Shown here in pieces: positions 17,210-26,394 of a DNA stretch of 57,127 nt; positions within the stretch are counted from its first letter, which is position 1; the number at the start of each line of letters is the position of its first letter. Source of the stretch: Planctomycetota bacterium (GTDB taxonomy: Bacteria; Planctomycetota; Phycisphaerae; Sedimentisphaerales; Anaerobacaceae). A model generated the notes under the pieces. The model searched no databases. It was not told where the DNA came from and worked only from the letters and a program-made list of their open reading frames with translations. The stretch spans positions 1 to 57,127 of the forward strand of contig JACNGQ010000233.1 in NCBI GenBank assembly GCA_014384025.1. Reading direction: 5' to 3'. The position numbers and the translations under genes are program-made.

Positions 17210-19102
17210 TTACCATCTCAACATCACGCCGGCACTCACACGCCCTTTACCTGTTCGTGTATTGTCGGTTGACTTGAGGGGATAGCCGTAATAGACAGCA
17301 CCACTGAAATTGTCCCCAAGCTCTATAAGTGCTCCTGCGCCTACAGAAAAGAAATCTTCATCTGCTCGTTCTGTTCCAACAGGGTGTCTTATCTTGGCTC
17401 TTCCATAGTCAACAAAAACCAAAGGAGCAAGTTTTCTCAGGAATGGCTTGCTTTGTTTGTCCCCGGTATCATCAAGGAATTTAGACTCCTCATATTTCAC
17501 AAGGTCAAACTCATATTGCCCGGATGCAAACATTCCGCCATCAGCAACAAGTTCATATTCGTCGTAGCCTCTGATACTGTACATTCCGCCGAAGGCGGTC
17601 ATTTTTGCGGGGACCAGTCTTTCGTCCGATGTTGTCCAGCTAAAAGAGCCGCTAACGCGCTGAATCTTATTCGTATCGAGATACTGGTTGTGAGCAGCAG
17701 AAGCAGTATAAATGGCAAAATCGGATTCAGAATTTACTCGTGCCAGACGAAACTCATCGCCACCGGATTCACCTCCCATGCTTTCATAACGGCCGAGTGT
17801 GATAGAGCTTTCCGACAAATCGTCTGAGCGGTGCAAGTCAATCCCGCCCCCCCACAGCCAAAACTTTATGTCCGTTCCCAAAAAGGTCGGGAACAATGAA
17901 GGTGTAACCTTGCTTCTTGTATGCTCAAGAGAGCCTTTGATATCAAAGAACCAACCATCTTCAGTCTGGAGCAGGTTGTAACGCAGTATTCCGCCATAAA
18001 ATGTACCTCTGCCAAGAAAGTCAATCGGACCAGAGGAAGAGCTTATGTCAAACTCACTGTGACCTCCATAAAGGTTAAGACGCAGCCGAGGTCCTAACAG
18101 CGGAAAATCGTAACTGCCGAATAATCCGTAATTCTCGTCCACCGTTGAATCCCATGGCGCCTGGTATATGACCGTTAATGTGTCGTCTATACCTAAAAAG
18201 TTTGTATTGACGAGGCCGACTCTTGGGTCCCATTGCCTTGGTCTTGTGCCAGAGTTATCCGCCTGAATGAACCAATGCCAGGGATTTGCCTCGTAAATAT
18301 TATATCCCAGAGAAATAGAGTTTGGTTCGGTTCCCTTCGATACGACCCCACTAACATACCTGTCAGGATTCAGGTTGAGCAAGTTAATAAAATCATTCAT
18401 TTCTTTCTGATTTGTCACCTCTCCGAGTTTTACAGGCGACCAGCCAATCACCGCTGAGCTGCAGAGATAACCCTTTTCAATTATCTCATTTTCAGGAGTG
18501 TAATAAGTAGTTGTAATTGCACTGACGGGTGCCTCAATGACTTTTAAAAGCAAAATTTCATCCTGCAATTCTCGTCCTTCCCTCATTGTATTTGCGGGAA
18601 CATAAACATATATGCCGGCATAATTCTTATCCTGATAAACCGAGAGAAGATATTGAGTAAAACCCTGTATAGTCCTTGTTGAAACCTGTCGAGCCTGTCC
18701 GGGTTCCAAAATGATATCATGCAGTGCTCTGAAATCGTAAAGATTGTCACTTTCAGCCATCTTTAATGTCTCGGTGGAAGCGTTGTAAATCAGAGGCATG
18801 TCAGCCAACAATTCATCGGTTGTTAAAAGGGTGTTGCCGCTGATACGAATTTCCTTTACACTTATGCGCTGTGTTGTGTCTTCCGGCAAGTCAATTTCCG
18901 AGATTTCTTCCTGGAGCTTTGCTTTAGCTTTTTCAATAGCCTCTCGTCTGGTCTTAACAGAAGCATCTTTCTTTTTTTGGATTTGTTCAGCTTCTGTTGA
19001 ACTCACAACATTCCCGGCCATCGTGTCCCAAATGGGAACACACAAGATAATACATAAGAATATACAGCGTACTAAACTTGCCATTGTTGTCGTGCTATTC
19101 AT
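17210..19102 (-). CDS. Two-partner secretion outer-membrane transporter (TpsB/FhaC-like)
   Basis: Outer-membrane barrel that exports the TpsA encoded 80 bases downstream. The start at 19102 is chosen because AAGGAG lies 8 nt before it and a signal peptide follows (to about MAGN, residue 30). Then come a charged coiled coil (about 37-70, QKKKDASVKTRREAIEKAK), POTRA domains with VKEIRISGNTLLTTDELL and VIEAPVSAI (about 80-205), and a beta-barrel. SIRGYDEYEL at about residue 506 is the VRGY motif 6 that reaches into the pore, and the chain ends in an aromatic residue (VMLRW), as outer-membrane proteins do. At 630 residues it is of family length. It is transcribed first of the pair. Confidence 0.9.
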   Translation of the reverse strand: MNSTTTMASLVRCIFLCIILCVPIWDTMAGNVVSSTEAEQIQKKKDASVKTRREAIEKAKAKLQEEISEIDLPEDTTQRISVKEIRISGNTLLTTDELLADMPLIYNASTETLKMAESDNLYDFRALHDIILEPGQARQVSTRTIQGFTQYLLSVYQDKNYAGIYVYVPANTMREGRELQDEILLLKVIEAPVSAITTTYYTPENEIIEKGYLCSSAVIGWSPVKLGEVTNQKEMNDFINLLNLNPDRYVSGVVSKGTEPNSISLGYNIYEANPWHWFIQADNSGTRPRQWDPRVGLVNTNFLGIDDTLTVIYQAPWDSTVDENYGLFGSYDFPLLGPRLRLNLYGGHSEFDISSSSGPIDFLGRGTFYGGILRYNLLQTEDGWFFDIKGSLEHTRSKVTPSLFPTFLGTDIKFWLWGGGIDLHRSDDLSESSITLGRYESMGGESGGDEFRLARVNSESDFAIYTASAAHNQYLDTNKIQRVSGSFSWTTSDERLVPAKMTAFGGMYSIRGYDEYELVADGGMFASGQYEFDLVKYEESKFLDDTGDKQSKPFLRKLAPLVFVDYGRAKIRHPVGTERADEDFFSVGAGALIELGDNFSGAVYYGYPLKSTDNTRTGKGRVSAGVMLRW

Positions 19103-19168
19103 AATTTTTCTCCTTGAAATACACAAGTTAGATTGGAAGGCCCGATTCTAAATAAAAACCACGGCAAG

Positions 19169-19197
19169 ATAATATCATACTTCTTTCTCATAAACAA
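19169..19197 (-). promoter_or_regulatory. Probable promoter of the tpsB-tpsA operon
   Basis: On the minus strand TTGTTT (19197-19192) and TATTAT (19174-19169) are 17 bases apart, about 67 bases before the tpsB start. Both boxes deviate from consensus by one or two bases. Confidence 0.4.
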
Positions 19198-19584
19198 GAA
19201 AGGAACTCTAAAGTACTAAAAAATCAACTAGAAATAGACGCGGAAGAAATAATCCCAATAGATAATTATATCATTTATTTTGCGATATATCAAGGATAAA
19301 GTCCCCAAAAACCCAAGATCGGATTTATTATCACCTACTGTGTTTTTAGTATGTCCGATAAACAAGTATTGGTATATATGCCTACAAATAAACTACTCAC
19401 TCATATACCAGAGTCTAATAACTTCCTCAAGCAAATATGAAATCATCGAACTGTTTGGAGCGACCGATGATGCTGTTAATCCCGACTTGCCCTACTTTTG
19501 AAGTCTATAATTTCAGTGAATCAATTACACCGATAATTATTGACTTCAAACGAGTAAAAAGTCAGAAGCAGAAGCATTTCGATG
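19198..19584. other. AT-rich gene-free spacer
   Basis: Nothing convincing. A 73-codon plus-strand frame (19280-19501) lacks a start signal and family resemblance. The AT-rich character fits a non-coding or decayed region next to mobile-element remains. Confidence 0.4.
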
Positions 19585-19719
19585 TTATGCAAGACGCCTG
19601 ATAACCTGGATTACCCTGGCTCTTGATATCCCAAGATTTCTTCCCAGGTCAGCTTTGGTTTCGATGCCATCTGTGCCGATTATGCAAACCACAGGATTCA
19701 AAAGTATGCTGAAGATGGA
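19585..19719 (-). pseudogene. Remnant with a recombinase-associated helix-turn-helix
   Basis: Read on the minus strand this frame ends IETKADLGRNLGISRARVIQ followed by VIRRLA and a TAA at 19585-19587. This is the classic HTH pattern (L-x-x-x-L-G-I-S-R-A-R-V) seen in small DNA-binding tails of site-specific recombinases and ParB-like proteins. No start or catalytic part remains. Confidence 0.4.
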
Positions 19720-19750
19720 GTTCCCATTGGCTAGTGGGGTGGATGTACTG

Positions 19751-19783
19751 ATGCTAAGCTACCTGTAAAAAGTTTTTAGACAA
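19751..19783 (+). repeat. Left inverted repeat of the IS630 element
   Basis: Begins ATGCTAAGCTACCT and ends TTTTTAGACAA. Pairs with 20900-20932 with five mismatches in 33. Confidence 0.8.
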
Positions 19784-19842
19784 TAAGTGCTTTTTGCCGA
19801 TGAAACTTCTGAGTTATTAAATTGAAATGGGAGAACGTCGGC

Positions 19843-20929
19843 ATGAAGCCACAAAGATTTATTAGAACTCTGACCAAAACAGAGTGTCAGGAAGTTGAAG
19901 AAGTGTACCGCCGTGGGCCGAATAATCGTGTTCGCAAGCGAGCACACGCAATTCGCCTCAGCGCAATGGGCTATGCGGTTACCCAGATTGCAGAAATACT
20001 CGGATGCAACCGACAAAGTATTCACAATTGGTTCGATTTGTTCGAGGCACAAGGCTACCAGGGTATTTACGACAAACCTCGTTCCGGAAGGCCGGTTATT
20101 GCCACGGTCGATTATCGAACACGACTTATAGAAGCGATCAAGACCAATCCGAGAAAGATGGGCTATCCTTTTACTGTTTGGACCCTTACACGGATACGGG
20201 CACACATGACCAGAGAGATGAAAATTTTGTTGAGCGAATCGAGAGTCCGTCAAATTATGAAAGAAGAAGGACTCGTTTTCAAACGTCCCAAACATACACT
20301 TGCCCAAAAACGCGACAAGGATGCTTTTGCAGAGGTTCGAGACATCCTGGAGCAAGTAAAAAAAAGTCCATGGAACCCGGTTCCGGTATAGAACTTTTAT
20401 TCCTTGATTAAAGTGAGATTCATTTATATCCGCATTTGGTTCGAATGTGGATGCCCAGAGGCTGGTGTGTTGAAGTGCCGGCACCTGGCAAAAATCAAAA
20501 GATTCCCATATATGGGGCACTGAATTATCGCACGAATAAGGTCTCTTACCAAGTTGGCTATGGGAAAAATGCGGTAGAGTTTCTTGGTTTTCTCGCGCAA
20601 TTAGCCTGTGAGTATCATGAAAAGCATTGTGTTGTTGTACTTGATAACGCCAGCTACCATACCGCCTGTGTGGTTCAGAAATTTTGGATGAGTTGTCTTG
20701 TCGTTTTCAGGTAATTTGATTGCCACCGTACAGTCCTGAACTAAATGATATCGAACATATCTGGAAGTATGTCAAAGGAGCAAGTCTGGCAAATTTTGAT
20801 TTTGGTGATAGCAATTCTCTTCGTCAGGCAATCGCCGAAGTTTTTGACGGACTTAATAGTAATCCGGAAAGCGATTTGACGCTTCGCTTCCGTGACCCGT
20901 TGTCTAAAAATTTACTCAAGGTAGCTTAG
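19843..20929 (+). pseudogene. IS630-family transposase with two frameshifts and a stop
   Basis: Three consecutive frames make up one transposase. Frame one from ATG 19843 has the HTH (TQIAEILGCNRQSIHNWF) and the linker with KPRSGRPV. It breaks near 20370-20390. Frame two gives ELLFLD, the first catalytic Asp, then hits a TAA at 20409-20411 where a Glu normally follows, and continues through VVVLDNASYHTA, the second Asp. It breaks again near 20700. Frame three gives LPPYSPELNDIEHIW, with the catalytic Glu. All DDE residues are still recognisable, so the inactivation is recent. Confidence 0.85.
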
Positions 20930-20932
20930 CAT
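20900..20932 (-). repeat. Right inverted repeat of the IS630 element
   Basis: Reverse complement begins ATGCTAAGCTACCT. It includes the last codons and TAG of the transposase, so the gene runs into the repeat. Confidence 0.8.
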
Positions 20933-21301
20933 TTTACAGCTCACGAAAATGGGGGTATTTTAGAAGTGGAATGTCGCTCATCCAAAGTTTTTATTTGCAG
21001 CAGCTTCGCTCATGACTAAGGAGCTTCCCTTATTTATTTCCAGGATTCATAGAGTGTTGTTTGTCGGGCAGTTCTATCAGCTTGAAGCCGATGTCCTCGA
21101 ACCAGAGAAACTCGTCGATATGGCATCTGATATGTATTTGTTGGGTTTGCCATAAACACACATTTTGGCATAGTTTTTCCTTGAAAATCTGACTTATGCA
21201 GCATATTTTATTTAGCGGTTATGCACACAGTGAAACCGCTACGGATTTTTATCCGGAAACCATATAAACATAGTAATTTGATGACGCACTGGAGGTACAA
21301 T
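20933..21301. other. Spacer between the IS element and deoC
   Basis: About 370 bases with no gene recognised. In-frame extension of the deoC frame up to 21221 is open but lacks a start signal, so it is treated as leader. No repeat matching the IS ends was found here. Confidence 0.4.
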
Positions 21302-21997
21302 ATGTTCGGTGTGACAAAAGAAGAGATCAAATGCCTTATATCGGTTATCGATTATTCTGAGGCGCTTACGATTACGGCAACGCAAGATGATGTCAGGACG
21401 GCCTGTGAGATGGCAAAGACATATGGTTTTCGTGCTGTTGTGGCGTTCCCCCAATACCTCGGTATTCTGGTCGATACCCTGAAAGGGACAAATGTACGTG
21501 CACAGATTCCTGTTGGCTTTCCTTGTGGTGGAGTGACCACATATGTCAAGTGCAAAGAGGCCGAGGAAGGATTGAATCGAGGAGCTACGGACCTGGATAT
21601 GGTAATGAATATTTCAGCTTTCCAAGCCGGAGATTATAAAAGTCTATCAAAGGATATATCAGCGGTCATGGATGTGGCCAGGCCGTTCAATGTGCCATTT
21701 AAGGTGATTATTGAAATAGGAGTCCTGAGCGATCAACAGATTGTTACCGCAGCAAAATTAGTTGCAGACTGTGGAGCTGATTTTATTAAGACCTGTACGG
21801 GATTCGGGCCAGGCCGGGCTACAGTGCATAGTGTCGGCTTGATAAAGGAAGTTGTGGGCGATCGTGTTGGGATAAAGGCCTCAGGAGGGGTAGCTTCCAT
21901 CGAAGACGGGGTGACTCTCATGCGCTCCGGGGCCACAGTCGTAGCTATGCGCCGATATCTTGTTGATCAACTCAGAGAGCTTGAATCGACTGTTTAA
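21302..21997 (+). CDS. deoC: Deoxyribose-phosphate aldolase family protein
   Basis: A 231-residue class I aldolase. The ATG at 21302 follows a CTGGAGG box at 7 nt spacing. The catalytic pattern of DeoC is present: the acidic pair in TDLDMVMN (Asp97/Asp99), Schiff-base Lys163 in FIKTCTGFGPGRAT and relay Lys192 in GIKASGGV. DeoC normally splits 2-deoxyribose 5-phosphate to acetaldehyde and glyceraldehyde 3-phosphate. Its place beside a sugar-acid operon suggests it may act on another aldol substrate, but the catalytic residues do not decide this. It is the only + strand gene before the minus-strand operon, and the two converge at 21998-22099. Confidence 0.8.
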   Translation: MFGVTKEEIKCLISVIDYSEALTITATQDDVRTACEMAKTYGFRAVVAFPQYLGILVDTLKGTNVRAQIPVGFPCGGVTTYVKCKEAEEGLNRGATDLDMVMNISAFQAGDYKSLSKDISAVMDVARPFNVPFKVIIEIGVLSDQQIVTAAKLVADCGADFIKTCTGFGPGRATVHSVGLIKEVVGDRVGIKASGGVASIEDGVTLMRSGATVVAMRRYLVDQLRELESTV

Positions 21998-22099
21998 CAA
22001 CACAGCTCATAATGACAAAAGGATGGAATTTTCAGGAGAGACAACACGCAGGCCACAAAAGAGAAAAATAAAATAAATTCGTAATACGTAGTCCTTATC

Positions 22100-23263
22100 T
22101 CAGAATGTTGGGCCGATTCGATTGACTGAAAACTCTCTGCAATTGTTGAGCTCGGAGGCAGTTTGCCTTCCGTTACACACGTCGATTATAAACTCGAATA
22201 TCTCATCAGCTACGCCATCGACCGGAGTGCCTCCGATTATCTTGCCGGCATCGATATCGATGAAGTTGCTCATTCGCTGATACATTTTCGTATTGGAAGA
22301 GATTTTTATCACCGGCGCAACCGGATTGCCGACAGGTGTTCCCGTACCTGTGGTAAAGAGTATCAGATTTGCACCGCCGGCAGCCATTCCAGTAACCGAT
22401 TCGGGGTCGTTTCCGGGCGTGTCCATCACAACAAGCCCTTTACACAATGGTTGCCGAGAGTACTCGACGAATTCATTAATATTGGAATGGCCGCCTTTGA
22501 TAATACAACCCAAAGATTTTTCCTCAATGGTACTGAGCCCTGCCTTGATGTTGCCAGGAGCCGGATTACAGCCTCGCGGGTCACCACCGGCATCTTTTAT
22601 CATTTGAACATAGGCCTTAATTCGGGCAAGAATTCTTAGCTTTACAGCCTCATCCGGAATTCTGGATTCCAGGCTCGCTTCTGCTCCGATCATCTCAGGT
22701 ATTTCGGAGAGAACCACTGTAGCACCAAGCTCCACAAGCTTATCACTTACTAATCCAACAGCGGGATTGGCGGTGATCCCGGAAAATGGGTCCGAGCCGC
22801 CGCACTCAAGACCTATTGTCAGACTGCTGATATCAAAGTCGCTTCGCTGCTGCTTCGAGACGAATCCTTTTATCTGCCGAAGATAATCGCAAGCAATATC
22901 CATAATTTTCCGTACTTCGCCGATTTCCTGAATCACAATCGTTTTAACAAGTTTTTCACCGCTATCGATCCGCGATGCAATGCTATTTACATTTACACTC
23001 TCGCAACCAAGCCCAACCAGCAAGACACCTCCGACATTCGGATTGTTACAAGTGCCGCTAAGTGTTCTGAGCACTTGTTCTGTGTCGGCGCCCATGTGCG
23101 TGCAGCCGTGTTGATGTGTAATTGGGATAATACCGGTATCGATCCTGGCTATTTGCTCCACAATGAAATTCGCACACGAAACGCTGGACATTACGATAAT
23201 GTGGTTACGTATGCCAAAAAGGTTCTCCCTTCTCAGATATCCTTCGATTTTGATTGTGGACAT
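22100..23263 (-). CDS. UxaA-family dehydratase, large (C-terminal) subunit
   Basis: A 387-residue protein matching the C-terminal domain of altronate/galactarate dehydratases (UxaA/GarD), iron-dependent enzymes that remove water from aldonates or aldarates. Visible signatures are THQHGCTHMGAD, GVLLVGLGCES, LECGGSDPFSGITANPAVG and GNIKAGLSTIEEKSLGC. The ATG at 23263 lies 20 bases after the stop of the small subunit gene, with GGGGAGATGAA as ribosome site; upstream in-frame codons overlap the neighbour and are not used. Together with the SAF-domain subunit it makes one enzyme, probably turning altronate into KDG. Last gene of the operon. Confidence 0.85.
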   Translation of the reverse strand: MSTIKIEGYLRRENLFGIRNHIIVMSSVSCANFIVEQIARIDTGIIPITHQHGCTHMGADTEQVLRTLSGTCNNPNVGGVLLVGLGCESVNVNSIASRIDSGEKLVKTIVIQEIGEVRKIMDIACDYLRQIKGFVSKQQRSDFDISSLTIGLECGGSDPFSGITANPAVGLVSDKLVELGATVVLSEIPEMIGAEASLESRIPDEAVKLRILARIKAYVQMIKDAGGDPRGCNPAPGNIKAGLSTIEEKSLGCIIKGGHSNINEFVEYSRQPLCKGLVVMDTPGNDPESVTGMAAGGANLILFTTGTGTPVGNPVAPVIKISSNTKMYQRMSNFIDIDAGKIIGGTPVDGVADEIFEFIIDVCNGRQTASELNNCREFSVNRIGPTF

Positions 23264-23283
23264 ACGTTCATCTCCCCACAGAA

Positions 23284-23571
23284 CTATACTAAGCTGATTA
23301 AATTGTGTATATGAACACAATCGCCTTTTTTAATATCTGCAATAGCAAGACCTATTACATACCCATATTTATATACCGGCCCTGACTTGCTGACGTCCGA
23401 AAGTGCTATCTTAAAACCTGCTCTGATATCTTCAGGTACGGTGATGGTAGTGGCGCTTTCGCCGGAGCTGAATATATAATCTCCCGCCGGCAAATCAATC
23501 AGCGCTGTCGCTACGTTATCGTTTTCGCAGAGAATAACTGCGTAATCTGCGAGATTTCGACATTGGCTCAT
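23284..23571 (-). CDS. UxaA-family dehydratase, small SAF-domain subunit
   Basis: A 95-residue SAF-domain protein equal to the N-terminal domain of UxaA/GarD. The end, YKYGYVIGLAIADIKKGDCV then HIHNL, is the conserved SAF block. In E. coli the SAF and catalytic domains are one polypeptide; here they are two adjacent genes, as in many anaerobes. It lies 40 bases after the glucarate-dehydratase-type gene and 20 before the large subunit gene, so equal co-expression is expected. Confidence 0.8.
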   Translation of the reverse strand: MSQCRNLADYAVILCENDNVATALIDLPAGDYIFSSGESATTITVPEDIRAGFKIALSDVSKSGPVYKYGYVIGLAIADIKKGDCVHIHNLISLV

Positions 23572-23611
23572 TTATTCCTCCAAAGCAGCGTGAAATCACA
23601 GTCTTTATCAT

Positions 23612-24916
23612 TTACCATCGCGGAAGTATCCGTTCCCAACTTGGATCTATGTGTTTGCGCATTTGAGCTTCATCATCCCTTTTACGATAGGGACATTTCC
23701 GGTAGCGCTCACGTCCTTTTGCCAATTGGTCGTAGTCCAATTCCACTCCTAATCCGGGCTTATCAGGAATCATAACACAACCGGCCACAATCGGTACGCG
23801 GCCTCCGGCGACCACTTCATCTTTTTCCGACTGCCATGGATAATGGGTGTCACAAGCATAGGTAAGATGCGGAGTTGCCGCCGCCACATGCGCCATGGCC
23901 ATCAAAGATACACCCAAATGACTGTTGGAATGCATCGACAACCCGATACCGAATACCTTACATAGATTTGCCAGATGCCGGACCTGTCGCATTCCTCCCC
24001 AATAGTGATGGTCACAAAGAATAACTTGTACGGCATCAAGTTCCAGGGCTCGTGGTATGTCTGCAAACGATGTAACTACCACATTAGTTGCCAGGGGTGT
24101 CTTGATATCCTCTGCCATGAGCCGTTTTCTCACTTCCGCCATATTCTCAAGACCTGCAGTCGGATCTTCCAAATATCCTCCACATGACAGCTCTTTTGCC
24201 AATTCTTTACCCACACGCACCGAGGTATTAACCGTCCATGCCGAGTTCGGATCGATACGTAGAGGTATTTCGGCCCCAAGCTCCTGGTAGAGTAGCCTTA
24301 TGGCTTCAATTTCTATATCGGGCTCAAGCACACCACCTTTGAACTTAATGGAGCTGAATCCGTATTTAGCAATCATTTGTTTGACTTCCCGGACAAGTGT
24401 ATCCGGAGTCATAACTTCGCCATATTCGTCCTCGCGCAGATCATCACCTTCTCCACCGCCACCGGCGTGTTTGAAAAATGGATAGGCAGAGAAAGCGACC
24501 CGATCCCGTACACGACCACCGATGAGATCGCATACTGGCTGGCTGACAGATTTACCTATCAAGTCAAGGCAGGCTACTTCGAGAGCTGCGTACGTTCGAG
24601 TTGTTTGATCAAGAGGATTCTCGCCGGGTACAAGGTAGGTCTGCGAGCGTTCGATTCCGGAGCCCTCACCTTCCACCATCGAAGAAAGCAAGCCAGTCAG
24701 CCGGTAAGGATTTTGACCAATAATCTTTTGGCGGTCCGCCTCGAGTGTGCGTGCAGGTATTTCTCCACCATATGTTTCAGAGATTCCAATTATGCCATCT
24801 TCACTTTCTATTTCCAGAATCGTCCGCAGGGCATAGGGTGCATGAAGGCCATAGGAGCTGCGTAAAGGGGGGTCTGCGATAGCGATGGAGTGAACACGCA
24901 TGTCGGTAATTTTCAT
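23612..24916 (-). CDS. Glucarate dehydratase-type enolase-superfamily enzyme
   Basis: A 434-residue cytosolic enzyme of the GlucD group, which dehydrates D-glucarate (or L-idarate) to 5-keto-4-deoxyglucarate. All expected active-site residues are visible: the KxK pair Lys191/Lys193 in IKFKGG, metal ligands Asp222 (RIDPNSAW), Glu250 (YLEDPT) and Asn278 (LATN), Asp302 and the base His329 (GLSMHSNSHLG). The start ATG has AAGGA before it. Length fits E. coli GudD (about 446). It sits between a GntP permease gene and the UxaA subunits; the HpcH aldolase of the same operon and GarR at 42977 would complete the route to glycerate. Related sugar-acid dehydratases of this group can differ in substrate. 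Confidence 0.85.
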   Translation of the reverse strand: MKITDMRVHSIAIADPPLRSSYGLHAPYALRTILEIESEDGIIGISETYGGEIPARTLEADRQKIIGQNPYRLTGLLSSMVEGEGSGIERSQTYLVPGENPLDQTTRTYAALEVACLDLIGKSVSQPVCDLIGGRVRDRVAFSAYPFFKHAGGGGEGDDLREDEYGEVMTPDTLVREVKQMIAKYGFSSIKFKGGVLEPDIEIEAIRLLYQELGAEIPLRIDPNSAWTVNTSVRVGKELAKELSCGGYLEDPTAGLENMAEVRKRLMAEDIKTPLATNVVVTSFADIPRALELDAVQVILCDHHYWGGMRQVRHLANLCKVFGIGLSMHSNSHLGVSLMAMAHVAAATPHLTYACDTHYPWQSEKDEVVAGGRVPIVAGCVMIPDKPGLGVELDYDQLAKGRERYRKCPYRKRDDEAQMRKHIDPSWERILPRW

Positions 24917-24948
24917 TATGAATCCTTACTTTATGTTTATCGATATTG

Positions 24949-26394
24949 TTAAACCAATGGGAAAAGACGAGCTAGAATCATAATCACAAACAGACCAACG
25001 ATTCCCATTAGCGTCATCATCGTCGAGCAGGTTTTCAACGTTTCGGCCTCCGTCATACCAGACATCTTGCATATAACCCAGAAACCACTGTCATTCATCC
25101 ATGGAATGAGTTTTGACCCACATCCGATGACCAGTGCCAGATAAACCGGATGGAATCCCAACTGTCCGCTACCGGCCAGACCACCGAGAATGCCAACCGC
25201 TGTTATCATGGCAACCGTTGCGGAACCCTGGGCCGTTCGGACAATAGCTGTTACACAAAATGCCAGAGGAAGTACTGCGATGTGGTAAGAAGCAGCCAGC
25301 TCCTGAATGCGATAACCAATACCGGTCTGCTGCAGGATTCCACCAAAGGCACCGCCGGCAGAGGTTATCAAAATGATTAAGCCGCCGCTCGAGAGTGCAT
25401 TCTGAAGGAACATTGTGATATTCATCTTACTGCCTCGATTCCACCACGCATAAGTCAATAAAGCAATTCCAGCCGAGATGGTCAGGGCCACGTTGGGATT
25501 GCCGACATTGTCAATCAACACTGCAATGCTTTGCCACAATGGGGCCGTTGTTATGGAAGATTGTGTCTTCTGCAAGGACTTGAAAAACGTCCCTCCGGCA
25601 ATCAAAATAACGGGCAGGATGATGGGCAGCATCGAAAGCCAAAACGGCGGCAGGATTGCTTCATCTTTTTCTGTCATGCTTTTAAGGTCGGCGGCAGAAG
25701 TATCGGCCGTGTCCCTGACGGGGATTGGCCATTTTCGATTCGCCCATAGCGCATAAAGATAACCGGCGCTTACTGTAAATAAGCCGACTACGATTCCCCC
25801 TATGATCATCAGTCCCAAGTTTACAGAAAGTGCACCTGCAACGAACAAAGGGCCCGGCGTCGGCGGCACAAGAGAATGGGTCATTGTCGCCCCTGCGACA
25901 ATCGACATTATGTAGAGACCATAATTGCGACCTGTCCTGACTCCCATCGCCTTGCCCAGGGGCATCATCAGATAAAAAACCGTGTCGAAAAAGACAGGCA
26001 TCCCGAGCAGGAAGCCGCTGCTTAAAAATGCGTACGACGTGCGTTGTTCCCCCAGCCATTTTACAAGCGAACGGACAATTCTCTCGGCCGCACCGCTTTC
26101 AAGCAAAAACTTTCCGATGATGGAAGCCATTGCAATTAGAATTCCGATCTTAGTGCATGTGCGGCCGAATCCATGAGCCACCCTTTCCCCCACGGAAGAT
26201 TCCACCAGAGCGGTTTTTTCCTTAACTGTCATCTGTTTTTGATTGGCGTACCTCTCCAACCCCGCTGATGTTGTAAGACTTCCGACAATCAGTGCTCCAA
26301 GTATCAACGCCAGAAATGCGTGCAAACGCAGGATCAATATCCCACCCAACACAACAATCATGCCAATCAGCAGAAGCCACAGGGGGTCGATCAT
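24949..26394 (-). CDS. GntP-family sugar-acid:proton symporter
   Basis: A 481-residue inner-membrane permease of the gluconate (GntP) family with about 12-14 hydrophobic segments. Typical family blocks are SGFLLGMPVFFDTVFYL, VAGATMTHSLVPPTPGP and GCGSKLIPWMNDSGFW. GntP carriers import gluconate or related aldonates and aldarates with protons. The ATG at 26394 overlaps the stop of the preceding dehydratase gene (ATGA), so the two are translationally coupled and the permease probably imports that enzyme's substrate. A second GntP gene lies at 41582. Confidence 0.9.
   Translation of the reverse strand: MIDPLWLLLIGMIVVLGGILILRLHAFLALILGALIVGSLTTSAGLERYANQKQMTVKEKTALVESSVGERVAHGFGRTCTKIGILIAMASIIGKFLLESGAAERIVRSLVKWLGEQRTSYAFLSSGFLLGMPVFFDTVFYLMMPLGKAMGVRTGRNYGLYIMSIVAGATMTHSLVPPTPGPLFVAGALSVNLGLMIIGGIVVGLFTVSAGYLYALWANRKWPIPVRDTADTSAADLKSMTEKDEAILPPFWLSMLPIILPVILIAGGTFFKSLQKTQSSITTAPLWQSIAVLIDNVGNPNVALTISAGIALLTYAWWNRGSKMNITMFLQNALSSGGLIILITSAGGAFGGILQQTGIGYRIQELAASYHIAVLPLAFCVTAIVRTAQGSATVAMITAVGILGGLAGSGQLGFHPVYLALVIGCGSKLIPWMNDSGFWVICKMSGMTEAETLKTCSTMMTLMGIVGLFVIMILARLFPLV

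Larger units (their letters stand above)
19751..20932 (+). mobile_element. IS630-family insertion sequence, inactive
   Basis: An element of about 1182 bp bounded by 33-base inverted repeats (19751-19783 and 20900-20932; 28 of 33 positions agree) and carrying one broken IS630-type transposase. The outer ends read ATGCTAAGCTACCT inwards on both sides. The TA target duplication expected for IS630 is not obvious at the flanks, so the exact outer edge may be off by a few bases. It sits between decayed sequence and the deoC gene. Confidence 0.8.

Noticed and set aside
24377-24865. 162-codon plus-strand frame opposite the glucarate-dehydratase-type gene
   Set aside because: Antisense to a gene whose seven active-site residues are all visible; no family resemblance.
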